From assembly GCA_000499405.2 (NCBI GenBank), contig HG738139.1, positions 14,332,747 through 14,396,746 of the forward strand: a stretch of DNA of 64,000 bases, given 5' to 3'. Positions 12,335-25,999 of the stretch are shown in pieces; the first letter of the stretch is position 1, and each line of letters begins with the position of its first letter. This DNA comes from Onchocerca volvulus (lineage: Eukaryota; Nematoda; Chromadorea; Rhabditida; Onchocercidae). The position numbers were made by a program, and so were the translations under genes. Below the pieces are notes generated by a model. It did no database searches. It had not been told where the DNA came from and saw nothing but the letters and a program-made list of their open reading frames with translations.

Positions 12335-15300
12335 ATGTTGTTGATTATGCCACGACGTGTCATACAAGAGCAAAATCGTAAGCAAATATCTTGGATTTGA
12401 ACTATCTGAAACAATATGTTAACGTGCAATGCTATCTCGACGACAAATCATTGTACTACAACGCATAGTAAAAAGCGAAAATAATTAACTTTGTGGAGGT
12501 AAGCTCTATAATAGCAATGCTACTTATCTTTCAAGAACATCCATATAGAGTAAATTAGTCAGTGCGCAATAGTTGATTACTTTGTGAATGAAAGTAATTT
12601 ACTTGACTTATCGAATACATACATTATTGCTGAAAATATGTAAATTTCCTCCAGTAATTTTACTGATCTTGCTTCCGAGAACATTTCCGAGGTGTTTACG
12701 AAACAAATCTAGTAGAAGTCCTGAGAAGATATCTGAGACAACACCCAAAAAAGTAGATAAACGACAAACAGGAGTACGAACAATTAAAAAAAGTACCGCG
12801 TTGATATCAAAGTAACAAAAACAAAGTGGCATTATATCACTCTGATCGCTCACAATGAAAATTATTCAATCCACTAAGAACGTTTGATTGGAAATAAAAT
12901 GTTATGCAGTGGAAGATAATTCAAATATTTTAACAAGTTTTAAGGAACTTTTTATTAGGCTTGTTCTTAAATTCAAATACTTTAATAAATAGTTTTTTTA
13001 AATACTTTAGTAAATTTCATTATAAAATTTTATTATATGAGTGAGAATAAGCCCATTCTTTACATTCTTTCCCTCTCGTAATTATTTGACTAATTAAGAT
13101 CAATTAGATTGAGTTAAATCTTAAAATTTAAGAAGAAAAATTTTGAAGATTGAAAAATTGAATTGAATTTTAAAGATTTTTATTCTCATTCCGTACATTC
13201 TCTATTTATCAATTGTTGTTATCTTAAGAAAGCAAGATATAGTTTTTAATTAATCCAAATTAATTTATATTTGATCACATTTATTAATTCTTTTGATAAC
13301 TCTACCACAATTTGTTTTATATGAATAATATTGATAACTATTGTTTCAGTGGAGAATGATGTATTGTTAAAATTGATAGAATAATACAACATGTTTAATT
13401 AATTGAAAATATATTGATATTTATAAATAGAAATGTAACAACTTGTCTATTTAAAATTACAGCAAAAATTTGGTCAATGATTTTTGAATCCAGTTTGAAA
13501 ATGAAAGGGTTACACTGGTGGGATTGAATTTAAGCTGATAAAGAAGTAAACTTTTTATTTTTCTCATAATTCTTGTCTTGAAATTTAAATGCTTTAAAAA
13601 AAAAAAAAAAAAAACTAGTATTGAAGGATGCAATAAATGAATATATAGCAAAAAGGTCAAATGTCATTCGATAAAAATCGGCATATTTTAAGTATTAAAG
13701 TTTAATTTCCAATTTCGATCTATTCTGCTTTTAATGAAATTAAAAAGTGAAACTTTCTTGCACTTTTTACCGATTAATAAGAGAGTTACTTAGTCTCTAA
13801 AAGATAAATTAAGAGGATTTCTCTGGAATAATCAAATTTAACTGCCTAATTGGTTCGAAAATAAACTAAAATCTTTGACAATATTAGTAACAATATATTT
13901 TATCTATCATAATATTTGTTTAAGGCATGTTAAAATTCATTTTTTATTTCTTTTTTTTTTTTATTAATAAATGATATTTAGGGCGCTGAATTATTATCAA
14001 AAGTAAAATTAATGTGAATTTACAATGATCAGAACAATTCCACCTTTTCTTCATAGTATTATCTCGTTTTGCAATGAACATTTACAAATGGAAATCAAAA
14101 TAAATGATTGTTTTGAAGTTGAATCATTCATCTATTTTCCTATGAAAATGTTTTCGTCGTATTTCATGCGAATCTTTAAATCTGGAAATTTTGAAATAGC
14201 AATAACTATGTTATCAGTAATTATAGGATAATTCGTGCTTAATCAGTAAACATTGTTTGATAAATTACTAGTTGATTAGCTAATGTTGGTGCTTGCAAGA
14301 AAATTTTGATTTAAAACATATTCTTCCATTGAAATCTGGTTCGAGCATCTCTTTGGGGTGAAAAATAATAATTTGACAGATCATATATGAATAAATGATA
14401 AAACGCTTGAACTGGATTTTGTGATAAAATGCAGTGATGAAAGTTCGGTGATAATTAAATCATGGATAATAGAACCGTAATATACTGTATGATCGATCAG
14501 TACTGATGATAATAATTATTATAATATATGACTGTACAAATGATAGTTATTTTCCCTGAAATAAGCGAAAATAAGTTAAAATAAAGGAAATAAGTTTAAT
14601 CAATAAACTATTCATATAATAGTAAAAATCAGTAAATTTCCAATGAAAAAAGATTATCATTTTTGGTTTTTTTTTTTCTTTCTAAATTTATTAGTTTTAT
14701 CATAAAACTTTCAGAAATGTTACATTATTGAGAAAAGAAAGAAAAAAAAAAGACAAAACCAGATCCAAGATAATGATAGTGATCGCAAAACTATGAGATT
14801 GATATAATTTGTCAAATTTATGTTTTTTAAAAAATCGTAATTGCTTCGCTTCAAATTTCGCTACATCAATTTTGATACTTACAAAGTAGATATTATCTAT
14901 ATCATTCTAATGTTGTCATCTAATTCATACATTTTATGCTCCTCAGATAAATGGATATACCAAGTTTGGTATAATTTTTGACGAATTTAAAAATTTTTAA
15001 ATTCATTTCGCATCAGAAATTTAAATGAAAATTATTGTCAATCATAACTTCTTTAATTAAGTAAATCTACGCATAGATTTATTTAAATCTATTTGGATAA
15101 ATTAATACAGTACACTTTAGTACAGTATGCTTAAATTTGGTACGGTATGTTTCCAAAATTTTCATTATTTTCTGTATTTGCAAATTTAAAAGTTCAGTGA
15201 AGCAAAAATTATTATTCAATTGAGCACAAAATATTTTCAATAGAGCCATGAAACATTCATCAAACATTCATCATACATTTTTGAAAATAATTGATCTTTA

Positions 15301-16256
15301 CTAAAATTTTCGCTTTTTCTTCATTTTCAAATTTTATCAAAATCATTTCAGGAAATTTTTTTTTTTTTTTTTTTTAATAATGATACGACAATTCTAGATC
15401 AGATATTTATCCATCTATCATTATCTTTTTTTTTTTTTTCGATAACGAAACAATAGTTCTAGATTAGATATCTGTCTTTATCAAACGCTTCTAGAGTTAT
15501 CCGTCTAATCATCAGTGAAAATTAATACTATTATCAAAATGATTATCAGGATTGTTTAATCATTTTATCATATTGAATGGGTTAAGATGAAATGAATCGG
15601 TGATTGTTTGAAATCATCAAGTTTATAGTAAGTATTATGGGCGTGTTTCTGATGAATTCAAGATTATTGTGTGTATGTGTGTGTGTGTATGTGTATGTAT
15701 GTGTGTATGTATGTGTATGTGTGTATGTGTCGTTTGTCACCGCTATCCTCTTTAGCAAATGTCCTTATACCTGCTGTCAAATTACATTTTCTCTCTCGTT
15801 TCTAAATATTTGAACACCATACTATTGTCCCGTTACCTTTCGTTCTGTTTTGATGATGATAGTAGGTGATAGTGGTTAATTGGTTTTGGTGATATTGTCG
15901 TGATCGCAAAAATTTTTTACGCATTTTTTTTTTAGCATTTTTACAAGGAAAAAAAAAGTCGTAAATTTTCGAAGTTTGATAGATTAAATATTACATTCAT
16001 AAAAATAATTAGACAATTAATTCGCTAATTTTTCTTCAAATATTTAGATTGTAAACGAAACGGTAAATATTTTGAAAAAAAAAAAAAAAAAACGAAAAGG
16101 ATAAATTAACGTATTTCTGTTCGAATAATGCTTCAATTATAACAAACGGTTGAATTATTTTCTACTGGATGTAAGAAATTTTGGTACATTTTGTAAAAGA
16201 AGCAGCCTACCTCAAATTTCTGCTACCTTGTTTTATCGGTAGATGTCAAAGTTCAT
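12335..16256. other. Intergenic region with no supported gene
   Basis: AT-rich spacer upstream of both BCL7 (-) and the astacin gene (+). Frames at 12588-12815 (+) and 12608-12853 (-) overlap each other on opposite strands and neither matches a family I know. Poly-T tracts lie near 13964, 15357 and 15427; the sequences after the last two are similar, suggesting a small local duplication. Confidence 0.5.
15668..15730. repeat. (TG)n/(TATG)n microsatellite
   Basis: About 60 bp of alternating TG with interspersed TATG units. It lies 530 bp upstream of the astacin start codon. Confidence 0.9.
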
Positions 16257-19200
16257 ATGGCATTATTAAAATCTTTCTGCAGCAATATTTTTTCAAATTT
16301 TATATCTACTGCTACTGGAATTAGAAATCTAGCATTAATCATTTCGAATGATTACTGGCTGATATTTGTCTTAATCATTTTGTGCACCTGTAGTACATCT
16401 ATCGATGGAGCATTTTTTCTTAATGATCCTCTTCTATCATCAACATCATTTCACGATGAAAAAAGGATCGAATCCAGCAGAATTACCGCAACTCAGAGAA
16501 TAATTCGAGAAAAAGCGAAAACATTTGGGCAAACTGCGGAAGAGATTCAGAAAGTCAAATATTATCTGGAAAAGATTCGAAAATTTGAAGCTAAACAACA
16601 TCCAGAAGAAGCTGTTCAACGATATACCGCAAAACGTTCTGTAGCGGTAAGAAAATGAATATTTCTTAAATTTTATTTTTCCATCTTTACAAGTCTGATC
16701 TTACGGCATTAAACAGGAAGTGTTGATAGGGAAAAAAAAAAAAGACGTTAAAATTTGTCAGATCAATAAAGAAAAAGATAGTTAAAATTTCTCCAATATT
16801 TACTCGACAAAACTTTCTCTCATTGTGTAAGAAAATTCTTTGAGCATTTGCTTAACGGAAATAAATTATTGTCTCTTCATTTTCCTCTTCAATTTTCGTT
16901 CAATATAGAAAAACAGCAAAATATTGGAAAATAGAACAGATTCTGTTATTTGTAAACAAAAAAATATGAAACTAATAAAAAGAATTATGAGAGGTGGATG
17001 TAACGCAAGAAACAAGTTACGGGGACAGCAAAGAGGAAGTTTTAATTAAATTTATGAACCTTACAGGTTGCTTAATAACAAAATTACTGCAAAACTGGAT
17101 GTTTTTATTGAATGAAATATTTTGTTAAATTCAATTTAAATCAATCATTTCCATCCGAAAAATTCATAGATCAACGTTACACTATAGTATTCCCAATGAT
17201 ATTTTACAAGATATCATTGAAATATTACAATTTATCATTGATCTATGGATTTTAATAGAGAAGAAGATATGCTGAGAAATGAATTTTAATAGAGAAAAAG
17301 TTATTGCGAGAAATCTTTGGAAGTAAAATCCAAATCTTTAATAATATTTATTTTGGCAAAACTCTTGGTAGAATTTTAATCCATTAGTTATAGAATTATT
17401 TTCGCATTAACATCGTGAAATTCTTAATTATATATTCCAAGAACAATTATGATTGACCAAATCTGATCAATTACTATTGATTGATGAAAAGTTTTTTTCA
17501 TTTATGATATCCGGATGATCCGTTTGTAAAGGAACAGTAATGATTGATTTTTAAGAAGATATGCAAAGTGTACAAATAAAATCGTAATTATTTTGCATAA
17601 TCATGAATTTAAAGATAAATAGTTATCGAATATAAAAAGTTAAAAAGAATAATTTTTAAAAATTAAGCAGAAAATTCTGGACAAAATTTCAATTCTATTC
17701 TCACTTAATAATCTGAAAAAATAATTATCAATTATCTGAATGGATCAAATGTCGCTTACAAATCATTTTTATGGAGAAAATAATATTTACTATTAATCGA
17801 TATTGATCACTATTTATGAAAATCATTCTTTAAAAAAAGTATCGTTGATTATCAGCGAAACTTTCGCTGATATCGATATTTTATTTAACAGTCCTTATCT
17901 TTACTAGACAAATAATGAATGAAATTTGTAATATGAGTTAATATTTATCATATTCTACTGATTCTCTCGGATTATTTAATACTTTTCCCATTAGCATGGC
18001 TTCCGAAAAATTCATTTCTTGGTACGATTTTGATCTTTCACGATTCTGATTTTTTTCACGGCATTGATCCTTGATCTTTCTTGTTAACCAGTTTTTTTTT
18101 CAATATGCTCAGTGCAGAAGAAAACTTTTTTATTTCTTAAAATTTTTTCAATAAAAAATCGAATGGAAGTGATATGACAGCTAGTACAATGTACTAATGA
18201 ACAATCGGAAATCCGAAAAAAAAAGGAATTTTTTGCTGAAATTGCTGGGTGTAACAATAATTATTTATTTCTTTCTATTAATTTTATTGCCATTTTTATT
18301 TGATTCTTTTTCTAATAAAACTTGAAAAATTCAGTATAAATGAAATTCAGATTTAACAGAATGATCCATTTACTATTTTAAAAAGTATTCTGTTCAATGC
18401 TTCGTGTCAGGAATACTTGAGAATTTTTAAGAGAACAGAAGCCCGATAAAACTTGAAAAATTCACATTTTTCTCAAAAAAATGCAAATTTTCTTGTTCTT
18501 TATTTCCGATTCTATCACGTGATTCTAACCTATAATATTTTCATAACAAAAAAAAAAAAAAAAAAAAATTGATTCCTATCGATGAGTAATAGCATTTCGA
18601 AATAACTGATTAAAATTGAAATTTACATTAAATATTGACTCGTTCTTCGTTCATCAATAATACCATGTACATTGCTGTTATAGAATTAAAAATAAACAAA
18701 ATATTTGATGTAAAAATAAAAAGAGTTTTTATTTCACAAATAACTTTCAAAAAAATAATTTTAAGAACTTGAAATATAAACATTACAGGGAGAAGAAAGG
18801 AAATATAGTAAATGGATCGAGAATTGTAACAAATTATAAAATCATTATTATGAAATCGTGATTAATTAGATCATAATATCGCTCTGAGAATTTCTTTAGA
18901 TTTGATTGAATCTTTTTGTTTTTACCGGATAGAAGAAGATGAATGAAAAAAAAAAAAAAAAATGTAAAAAACAAAAAACAAGAAATCGATGAAAAATTGA
19001 TTTAATTGATCATATTTGAATTGAAAAATTCTTCACAGGAAGCAATTAAAACGAAAAAAAAAAAGAAAAGAACGTTCTTTACGATTTCTTCTTTTCGTTA
19101 TTTTTTTTATCTTACTAAATATTTTATCATCTTCGGTAAAAAATTTTATTAGTGATGAATGGATTATTAAATTCATCCCTTATACCTTAGAGTAATAAAA

Positions 19201-22200
19201 ATTTTTAATCTCAGATGCAAGTATTAAAATTCTGCATCCCATTGTACAATTACAATTGTTGTTTAAATAATTAATTAATCAAATGTTAAAATATTTTGCA
19301 AAATGAATAAAATGAAATTACCAGGAAAAATGAGAAAATTAGAAAAATTTCCTTTAATATGGACAATTTTAGGTTGGAACAGAAATTGCAAAATTCGAAA
19401 GACGACAAAAGGATAATATTGTGTTGAATCCTGAAGAAAATGGTCGATACTATGAAGGTGAAAAGTTTTTTTTTTCAATATTTTTCCTCTATTCTTCTAG
19501 CGAAGCTTATTTATTTTATCAGAATTATATATATCTTATTGTATTAGCTAACTGATAATGGATTGTTAAGGATGGACATGACAATATCGCCGAATTATCT
19601 TGACCCCTAATATAGTATCATCAATATTACTTAGATAAAACATTAAACTCTTTTATCCTGAGCTAATTTTTATAATATACAATCCACTGATATTCTATTG
19701 TTTATCAGAATTATCATTTTTATTGCACAATTCGTTGATATCCTACTGTTTATCAGAGTTCGCATTTCGAAAAATTATTTTCTTTTCATACAGATTGATG
19801 CAGAATGTCACCGATCTCACTGAAAACATTCTTCCATTTTACCTAATTCCTTCTTTTATTCTCTCTTTTTTTGAAAAAGAAATATTCATTCTTTTAAACT
19901 ATTCTGACCTCATTTGTTTAGCATAGTATATCAATATCCGTTTATACTACTGTAACAATGGTTTATGATCATATTTAATCAACTTTTACAAATTTACTTT
20001 TTGCTAGACAAAGTATTTTTATGAGAGTAATTAACATAAATGGGTCATTTAAATCAAGATTTACTGTTGGCATAGTAATCATGTGAACTTTGTCATCGAT
20101 AAAATAAAAAAATAATCATAATTACTTTAGCATAATCACGAAAAGATGAATTTGAAGTGCACTGCAAATGCATGCATCGACTATTTCGAATATATAAAAC
20201 TTAGCAACAATCTTCTTAGCAAAATGATATTTGATTAGAAAATTTAATTTAACATATTAAAATTCAGAATTTGAAGGCTAAAAAGCTATCTGAAGAAACG
20301 AATGCTTTCTATGTTCATTCTAATTATTCAGTTGTTACTTTTTCAGGATGAGAATATTTGTGTATCTATAACAGTAAAAATAGAATATCAATATAAAATT
20401 CGTGAATATCAGTATAAATTTAAAACTTCAATGATTAAGTCAAAAAAATTTAATTCCTGAAATTTGTAGTTTATTTCAGGTGATATTGTTTTGGATGCAG
20501 AACAAGCTTATCAGATCTATGAGAGTACGATACAGCATGGACGACGTACAAAACGGAAATTCATCCGTTCTGAATTACGTCGATGGGATTCTCACAAACC
20601 GATCGTTTACAGTTTCGACGGGTCACATAGTAAGTCTTTTTCTATTCCTTATTTAAGCTTATCATATCTTTTTCATTTATTTGCAGAAAATCCGATAATT
20701 TTTATCAATGAACAGGTCGTTTATTTAGAACTAGTTGAATCTGGCAAGATTTTATGTGGCCGATTCAACTAGTTTATAGTGGCCGGCCACGTCTTGTGTC
20801 GCTGGTGGAACATTTGCAGTTTTATTTGTATAGATATAGTGCTTGAATGGCTGAATTTGTATAATTCTCTTAAAATTAAGCAAATTTCAATGCAATGGAA
20901 TGAAAATTTATTATTTTTACATTCATATAAATAAATAAAATTGATTAATTAATGCACGCAAAAAAAATCCGTGAAAAGTGGAATTTCTAAGCAATACAGC
21001 AAATTATCATTAAATAATTTTATACGATTCGCATTGAAATTATTTTATGATTGATTTCATCGTTATTACATTTATCTATCTAGATGGATAATGATATATA
21101 GCAGTTATCTCTTTTATCTGTTGCTATCATTATAAAATTCTTCAAAATAAGGTCAAATTCGTATAGGCAAAAGTGAAAAAGAAATTTTGAACAAAATTTC
21201 AGTGCAAATTATTGAAAAGATTCCATTCATTCTTATTGATCGTTCCTTTTCATTCTATTGATTCATTCATTCCTTTCAGAACAAAATAAAAATTATGTCA
21301 AACATTTGTTAAGAGGAAAGTGAGAATTTTTTTTTTTTCCCTTTCTCTCTGTATGTCGGTTGTCCGTAAATTTTAATTAATTAGTAACCTGCACAAATGA
21401 AAATCGTGCTAAATTCAATTTCCTTTTCAATTTTGCCTTTATTAGTTTGGAGGAGAAAATTAATGTTAAATGACTGAAATGATGGAACAAGAAAAAAAAA
21501 AAGAGTAGCATTCGATTCAATAATGAAGAAAAAGTTCATGTATAATAATTACATATGGCAATTCAGATTTATTATATTGAAATAAATGAAATTTATTATT
21601 AGTTGATCAAATTTACTTTTTACATCGTTCATTTTTCAAAGCTGTTTTCGATCACGAATTTATCATATTTACTTAACATATACAGGTATATAGATTGATC
21701 TTTCAATCAAAAACAATTTTATGATGAAATTATCTTTTAAAAATTAACTAAAAGCTTTTCTGCATTTTGTTTTCTAGTTTAAAAAAAAAAAAAATATTAT
21801 ATAATTATATAAAAACTCTTCACATGTCAAAACTATTTTAGAAAAAAGTTGAAATGAACGCCTTAGGGTAAAAATTAACATTAGAAATACTTAACATCAG
21901 TTTTCTCTTTTTTTTTTCTTTTTTTGCAAACAAAAACAATTTCACGGAAAAAATTGGCATTTAAAAATTAATTGGAAGCTTTTCTAAATTTTATTTCCTA
22001 ATTTTAACAAATTCTTATTAAACAAGTCGAAATATTCAATTAAACAAACATATTATTTTCACGATCGCTCTATAGACTATAAATTATTCTAAAATTGCCA
22101 AGTTATCTTATCTTAATCTTTCGCTTAAGTAGTTTTACAATTGCTCAATTAATGGTATCGAGCGAAAAGTTTTAAACTCTTATAGATTATTACATCTTGA

Positions 22201-25200
22201 ATTATTTGAAGCTACCAATCTATAGAATCAATTTATTTGTAATATACTGATAATATACTGATATACTGATAATATACTGATAATTTCAGCTAGACGTGAA
22301 CAACGGGTAATCGAATTGGCGCTTGAACATTGGCACAATATAACATGTTTAAATTTTGAGCGTCGAGATGATGAGATTCAGGAAAATCGAATCATCTTTA
22401 CGGATGTTGACGGATGCGCATCAAACGTTGGCAGACATCCTCTTGGCGAGCCACAATTTGTCTCATTGGCACCAGAATGCATTCGAGTAGGTTCCTATTT
22501 TGCTATTTCATCATGCATTTCAAATATCCATCATTTTAAAAATATTTACGCAGAAGTCACGTTTTCCATGCTTCATCATCGTACTTACGCAGAAGTCACG
22601 TTTTCCATGCCTTATCATCATCATCATCATCATCAAGAGTGATGCCCATTTTTATTCAGCATTGATTTAGATAAATTCTGAATGCTCAAATCACTTGAAA
22701 ATCCTTTCTTCATAATTATATTTGGATCGAAATTTATTCTTATTGTATTATTCAGAAGAACAAAAATACTTTTCTTGAGAATTTAATCAAGAATACATCT
22801 CATATTTAATTGAAAGTTATTACATCTATGAACTGATCAAGTTTATAGGTATGATAACCTTCAAATAAACATTATTCTTTGAGATTCTAATATGTAAATA
22901 TTTGTCTTAAAAGAGTTGAAATTGTTAGATTCTTTCTGTGAATTCAATGAATTGATAATTTTTGAAGGAAAGAATTCTAACATTACAGTTAGGAGTGATA
23001 GCTCATGAAGTTGCGCATGCATTGGGTTTTTGGCATGAACAATCACGACCTGATCGTGATAACTATGTTACGGTTCGTTGGGAGAATATTGATCGTGATA
23101 GCAAGGGACAATTTTTAAAGGAATTACCAGCTGATGTTGATAATGGTAATGTACCGTATGATTATGGCAGTATTATGCATTACAGGTAAAAATCCATTTT
23201 ATTTGCGAAACCTATGAAACAATTCGAACATTTCTTAATGAAAATTTCAATTTATCCACATAAACTGCTTTTTGTTCATCTACAGTATTTGATGCAATAT
23301 CATCTACTATTAAGGGTTCAATTCATGCGGAATAATTAAATGAAGATGAATTAAAAAAATGATAGTATATCACGAAATGGAAACTGTGAAAACATTAATA
23401 AAGTGATCTAATTTCACTAATGATTCCATTTTGTTATTTACCTGAAAAATATTTGAAAATGGTCAATGATCAATATGAAAAAAAGAAAAAAAAAATCTCT
23501 TACTGCTAGTTTTCATTCGACATATTTGCACAATTAATTGTAATTAATAATCTCAATTAATTAATAGGAGTAAAGCATTTGGTCGATATGATGATTTGTT
23601 TACATTGAACACGAACATAATGGATTATCAAAAGACCATTGGACAGCGTGATCAATTATCGTTCAACGATATTCGTCTTATGAATGTGATATATTGTAGC
23701 GATTCATGTCCACGGAAATTACCCTGTCAACGTGGAGGATATACGGATCCAAGGCGATGTGGACGATGTCGTTGCCCGGATGGATTCACTGGAAAAGTAT
23801 ATTTCCTTCATTTAAAATTTTTACTGTATACCAAAAATGTTAAAAATGTTCTAAAAAGATAACAATTATATAAAATAACGGAAAAAAATCGATAAATCAG
23901 ACTAACTTTGTTCAAAAAATATTCAACTTTTTTACTATTCTCAAGAATCGAATTAAATCCCTGAAAGAAGATATAAAATAGGAGATAATTGGATTAATTT
24001 GATACCTATTTTTTTAAGAATGTGATAGCGTGATAAAATGTGATAGCCTTGAACTTGAAAATAATTCAAAAATTAATAATAAAATAAATCTTATTTTATT
24101 CTTACTAAATTATATTTTGCAGCTTTGTCAATTGGTAATGCCAGGATTTGGAGCAGATTGCGGTGGTCGTATAGAATTGACATCAAGTTGGAGGCGTATT
24201 ACAAGTCCAAATTATCCCAGAGAATTTAAAGAAGGACAAGAATGTAGTTGGCTTCTGGTAGCTCCTCCTGGTCAACGTGTACAGTTACGCTTCTACGGTG
24301 AATTCGAGATGTACTGTAAGGTACGGCATTCACTTTGCATGGATTATATCGAAATACGCAATTCGACTGATTTCGCTAATACGGGAATGAGGTACTGTAA
24401 TACATTTTATATCTCTTATATAATGCTACTGGTTCATTCATTTTGGATAACGAAAGTTTCTGTATAATGTAAATAGGATTGATTATATTGCTCATCTATT
24501 CAAATTAATGGAATCTGAAAAATGATTTTTCATTTGAATTCAATCTTTGCACGTAGTAAAATGATAAAATATATTTATGTTGACATACTCTTTTATATTC
24601 TTTCAGATATTGTTGTTATGGAACACCAAAATCATCGATTATGTCAGCTACTGAAGATATGTTGGTGCTATTTCGATCATTCTACCGTGGTGGTAAAGGT
24701 TTCCAGGCGCAGGTACGCGCACTACCAATCTCCGGTTCGTTCTTGGCGTGGTCCAAATGATGATACATCGTGTTATGGCTACGGTATCAGGCACTATCGA
24801 TGTATCTATGTTGATAGTGCCTGCATGTTAGTTTAGAAGTCCTTTTCCCAGCACATATATCTCATCCATGCATATTATAATGATTCTTAATCGAAGAAAC
24901 CTATATTTATCCTGATTTACGGGAATTTTCTACGGAAAATAAGTCCCTTTGTAATGGAGCAGTAATGGATGGCTTGATCAAATGTCCTAGTAGTATGCAC
25001 GGAAAGTACAGATGTAATATCTTAGGTAAATATTTCCAGTTTCATCTGAGATGTTATCCGGAAACAGAACGTTTGTTCTAATAGCAAAGCTTACTGATTG
25101 TTTCCTAGTTTGTATCCAAGAAATATGGAATAAGTTAAGCCCGAAAAATATCTACTTAAAAGTATAGGATAATATTCAGCTAATAGACCGCACAATTAAT

Positions 25201-25689
25201 GCATGCATCAGATGTCTTATCGACTACTACAAATCACTTGTCTAATCTACGTACGTGAATAGTTGATGTTTTTTTCGAACAAAAGTTATTGACTAAAAAG
25301 ATAACTGAATACTCTTATAGCACTGAACATTCGGAGAAACAGATCTGCAAATGAGCTCAATGCAAATTTGAACGAATACGCGACGACATGAAATCAAGCG
25401 GTAAGAATTGTCAAAGCAGTTCAGGTATTAATATTAAGAATGTGTAAAATTTCACTGCAAGAAACCATCTAAAGTCGTGAAATCGTGAAATTGGAAATTG
25501 GAATTATATGAAGCATTCCTGAATCTTTTCTATCAGCAATATATGCGACTATTAATTTAATGTATGTTACAGTAGTGTTAATGCTGAATATTTAACATTA
25601 TTTATTAATAAATAGTCTAAAAATCTTATGTTTCAGAAGCAGAACGATGCCCGAAGCACATCGGAACAAGTGTTGTTCGGACTCTATAA
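16257..25689 (+). CDS. dpy-31: Astacin metalloprotease with EGF, CUB and TSP1-like modules (DPY-31/NAS-35-like)
   Basis: Secreted zinc endopeptidase; DPY-31 is the procollagen C-proteinase of cuticle formation. Exons: 16257-16646, 19373-19457, 20480-20629, 22290-22486, 22989-23185, 23568-23796, 24123-24391, 24607 onward, then probable 3' exons near 24893-25024 and 25637-25689. Residues 30-50 form a hydrophobic signal-anchor-like segment, residues 60-200 a basic propeptide with KR sites (e.g. RRTKR). The catalytic domain has HEVAHALGFWHEQSRPDR at about 280-297 and the Met-turn SIMHY. An EGF-like module (CRCPDGFTGKLC) and a CUB domain (about 428-541) follow. After the CUB the open frame stops at 24758, while a TSP1-like Cys pattern (TSCYGYGIRHYRC) continues in another frame, so the 3' end is either misassembled, frameshifted or spliced in a way I cannot resolve. 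NAS-33 is the main alternative identity. Confidence 0.85.
20728..20815. repeat. Fragment of a dispersed repeat with an inverted repeat
   Basis: In an intron of the astacin gene. ACTAGTTGAATC (20730-20741) pairs with GATTCAACTAGT (20762-20773), followed by GGCCGGCCACGTCTTGTGT. The last part resembles the heads of the repeats at 38161 and 56027. Confidence 0.5.
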
Positions 25690-25999
25690 TTCGAAGTGAA
25701 CAGTGTTTATAGCGGCCTATAATTATAGTATCTTTTACAATAAATAAACATAGATTTAAGGAACAAGAAAAAGAATAGCAATACGACTTTAACGATCTTT
25801 AAATCCATTAACGTGTTTAATCTCGTGGAAATGTATGAAACCAGTGACATCATAATGATCTCATCATTGCATAAATGTTTCTAATAGACTTACCTGATAA
25901 AGTTATTGATATATCAACACTTATCTAAAGATGAAGAAAATATCTGTAGACGTGATAAATTATTTAGGAAATATAGAGCAAATATTGCTATAAACATTA
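25690..25999. other. Short spacer between convergent genes
   Basis: Sequence between the stop codons of the astacin gene (+) and MED30 (-). Apart from the poly(A) signal it holds nothing recognisable. Confidence 0.6.
25739..25744 (+). terminator. Polyadenylation signal AATAAA for the astacin gene
   Basis: Canonical AATAAA 50 bp past the stop codon at 25689, on the same strand. Confidence 0.5.

Noticed and set aside
12588..12853. Small gene on either strand
   Set aside because: Overlapping frames on opposite strands, no domain, no convincing splice context; not supported.
15604..15813. 69-codon frame rich in Val, Cys and Tyr
   Set aside because: It is a translation of the TG/TATG microsatellite.
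22316..22642. Histidine-run C-terminus on an astacin exon
   Set aside because: The reading passes the donor at 22487 into intron sequence with a CAT repeat.
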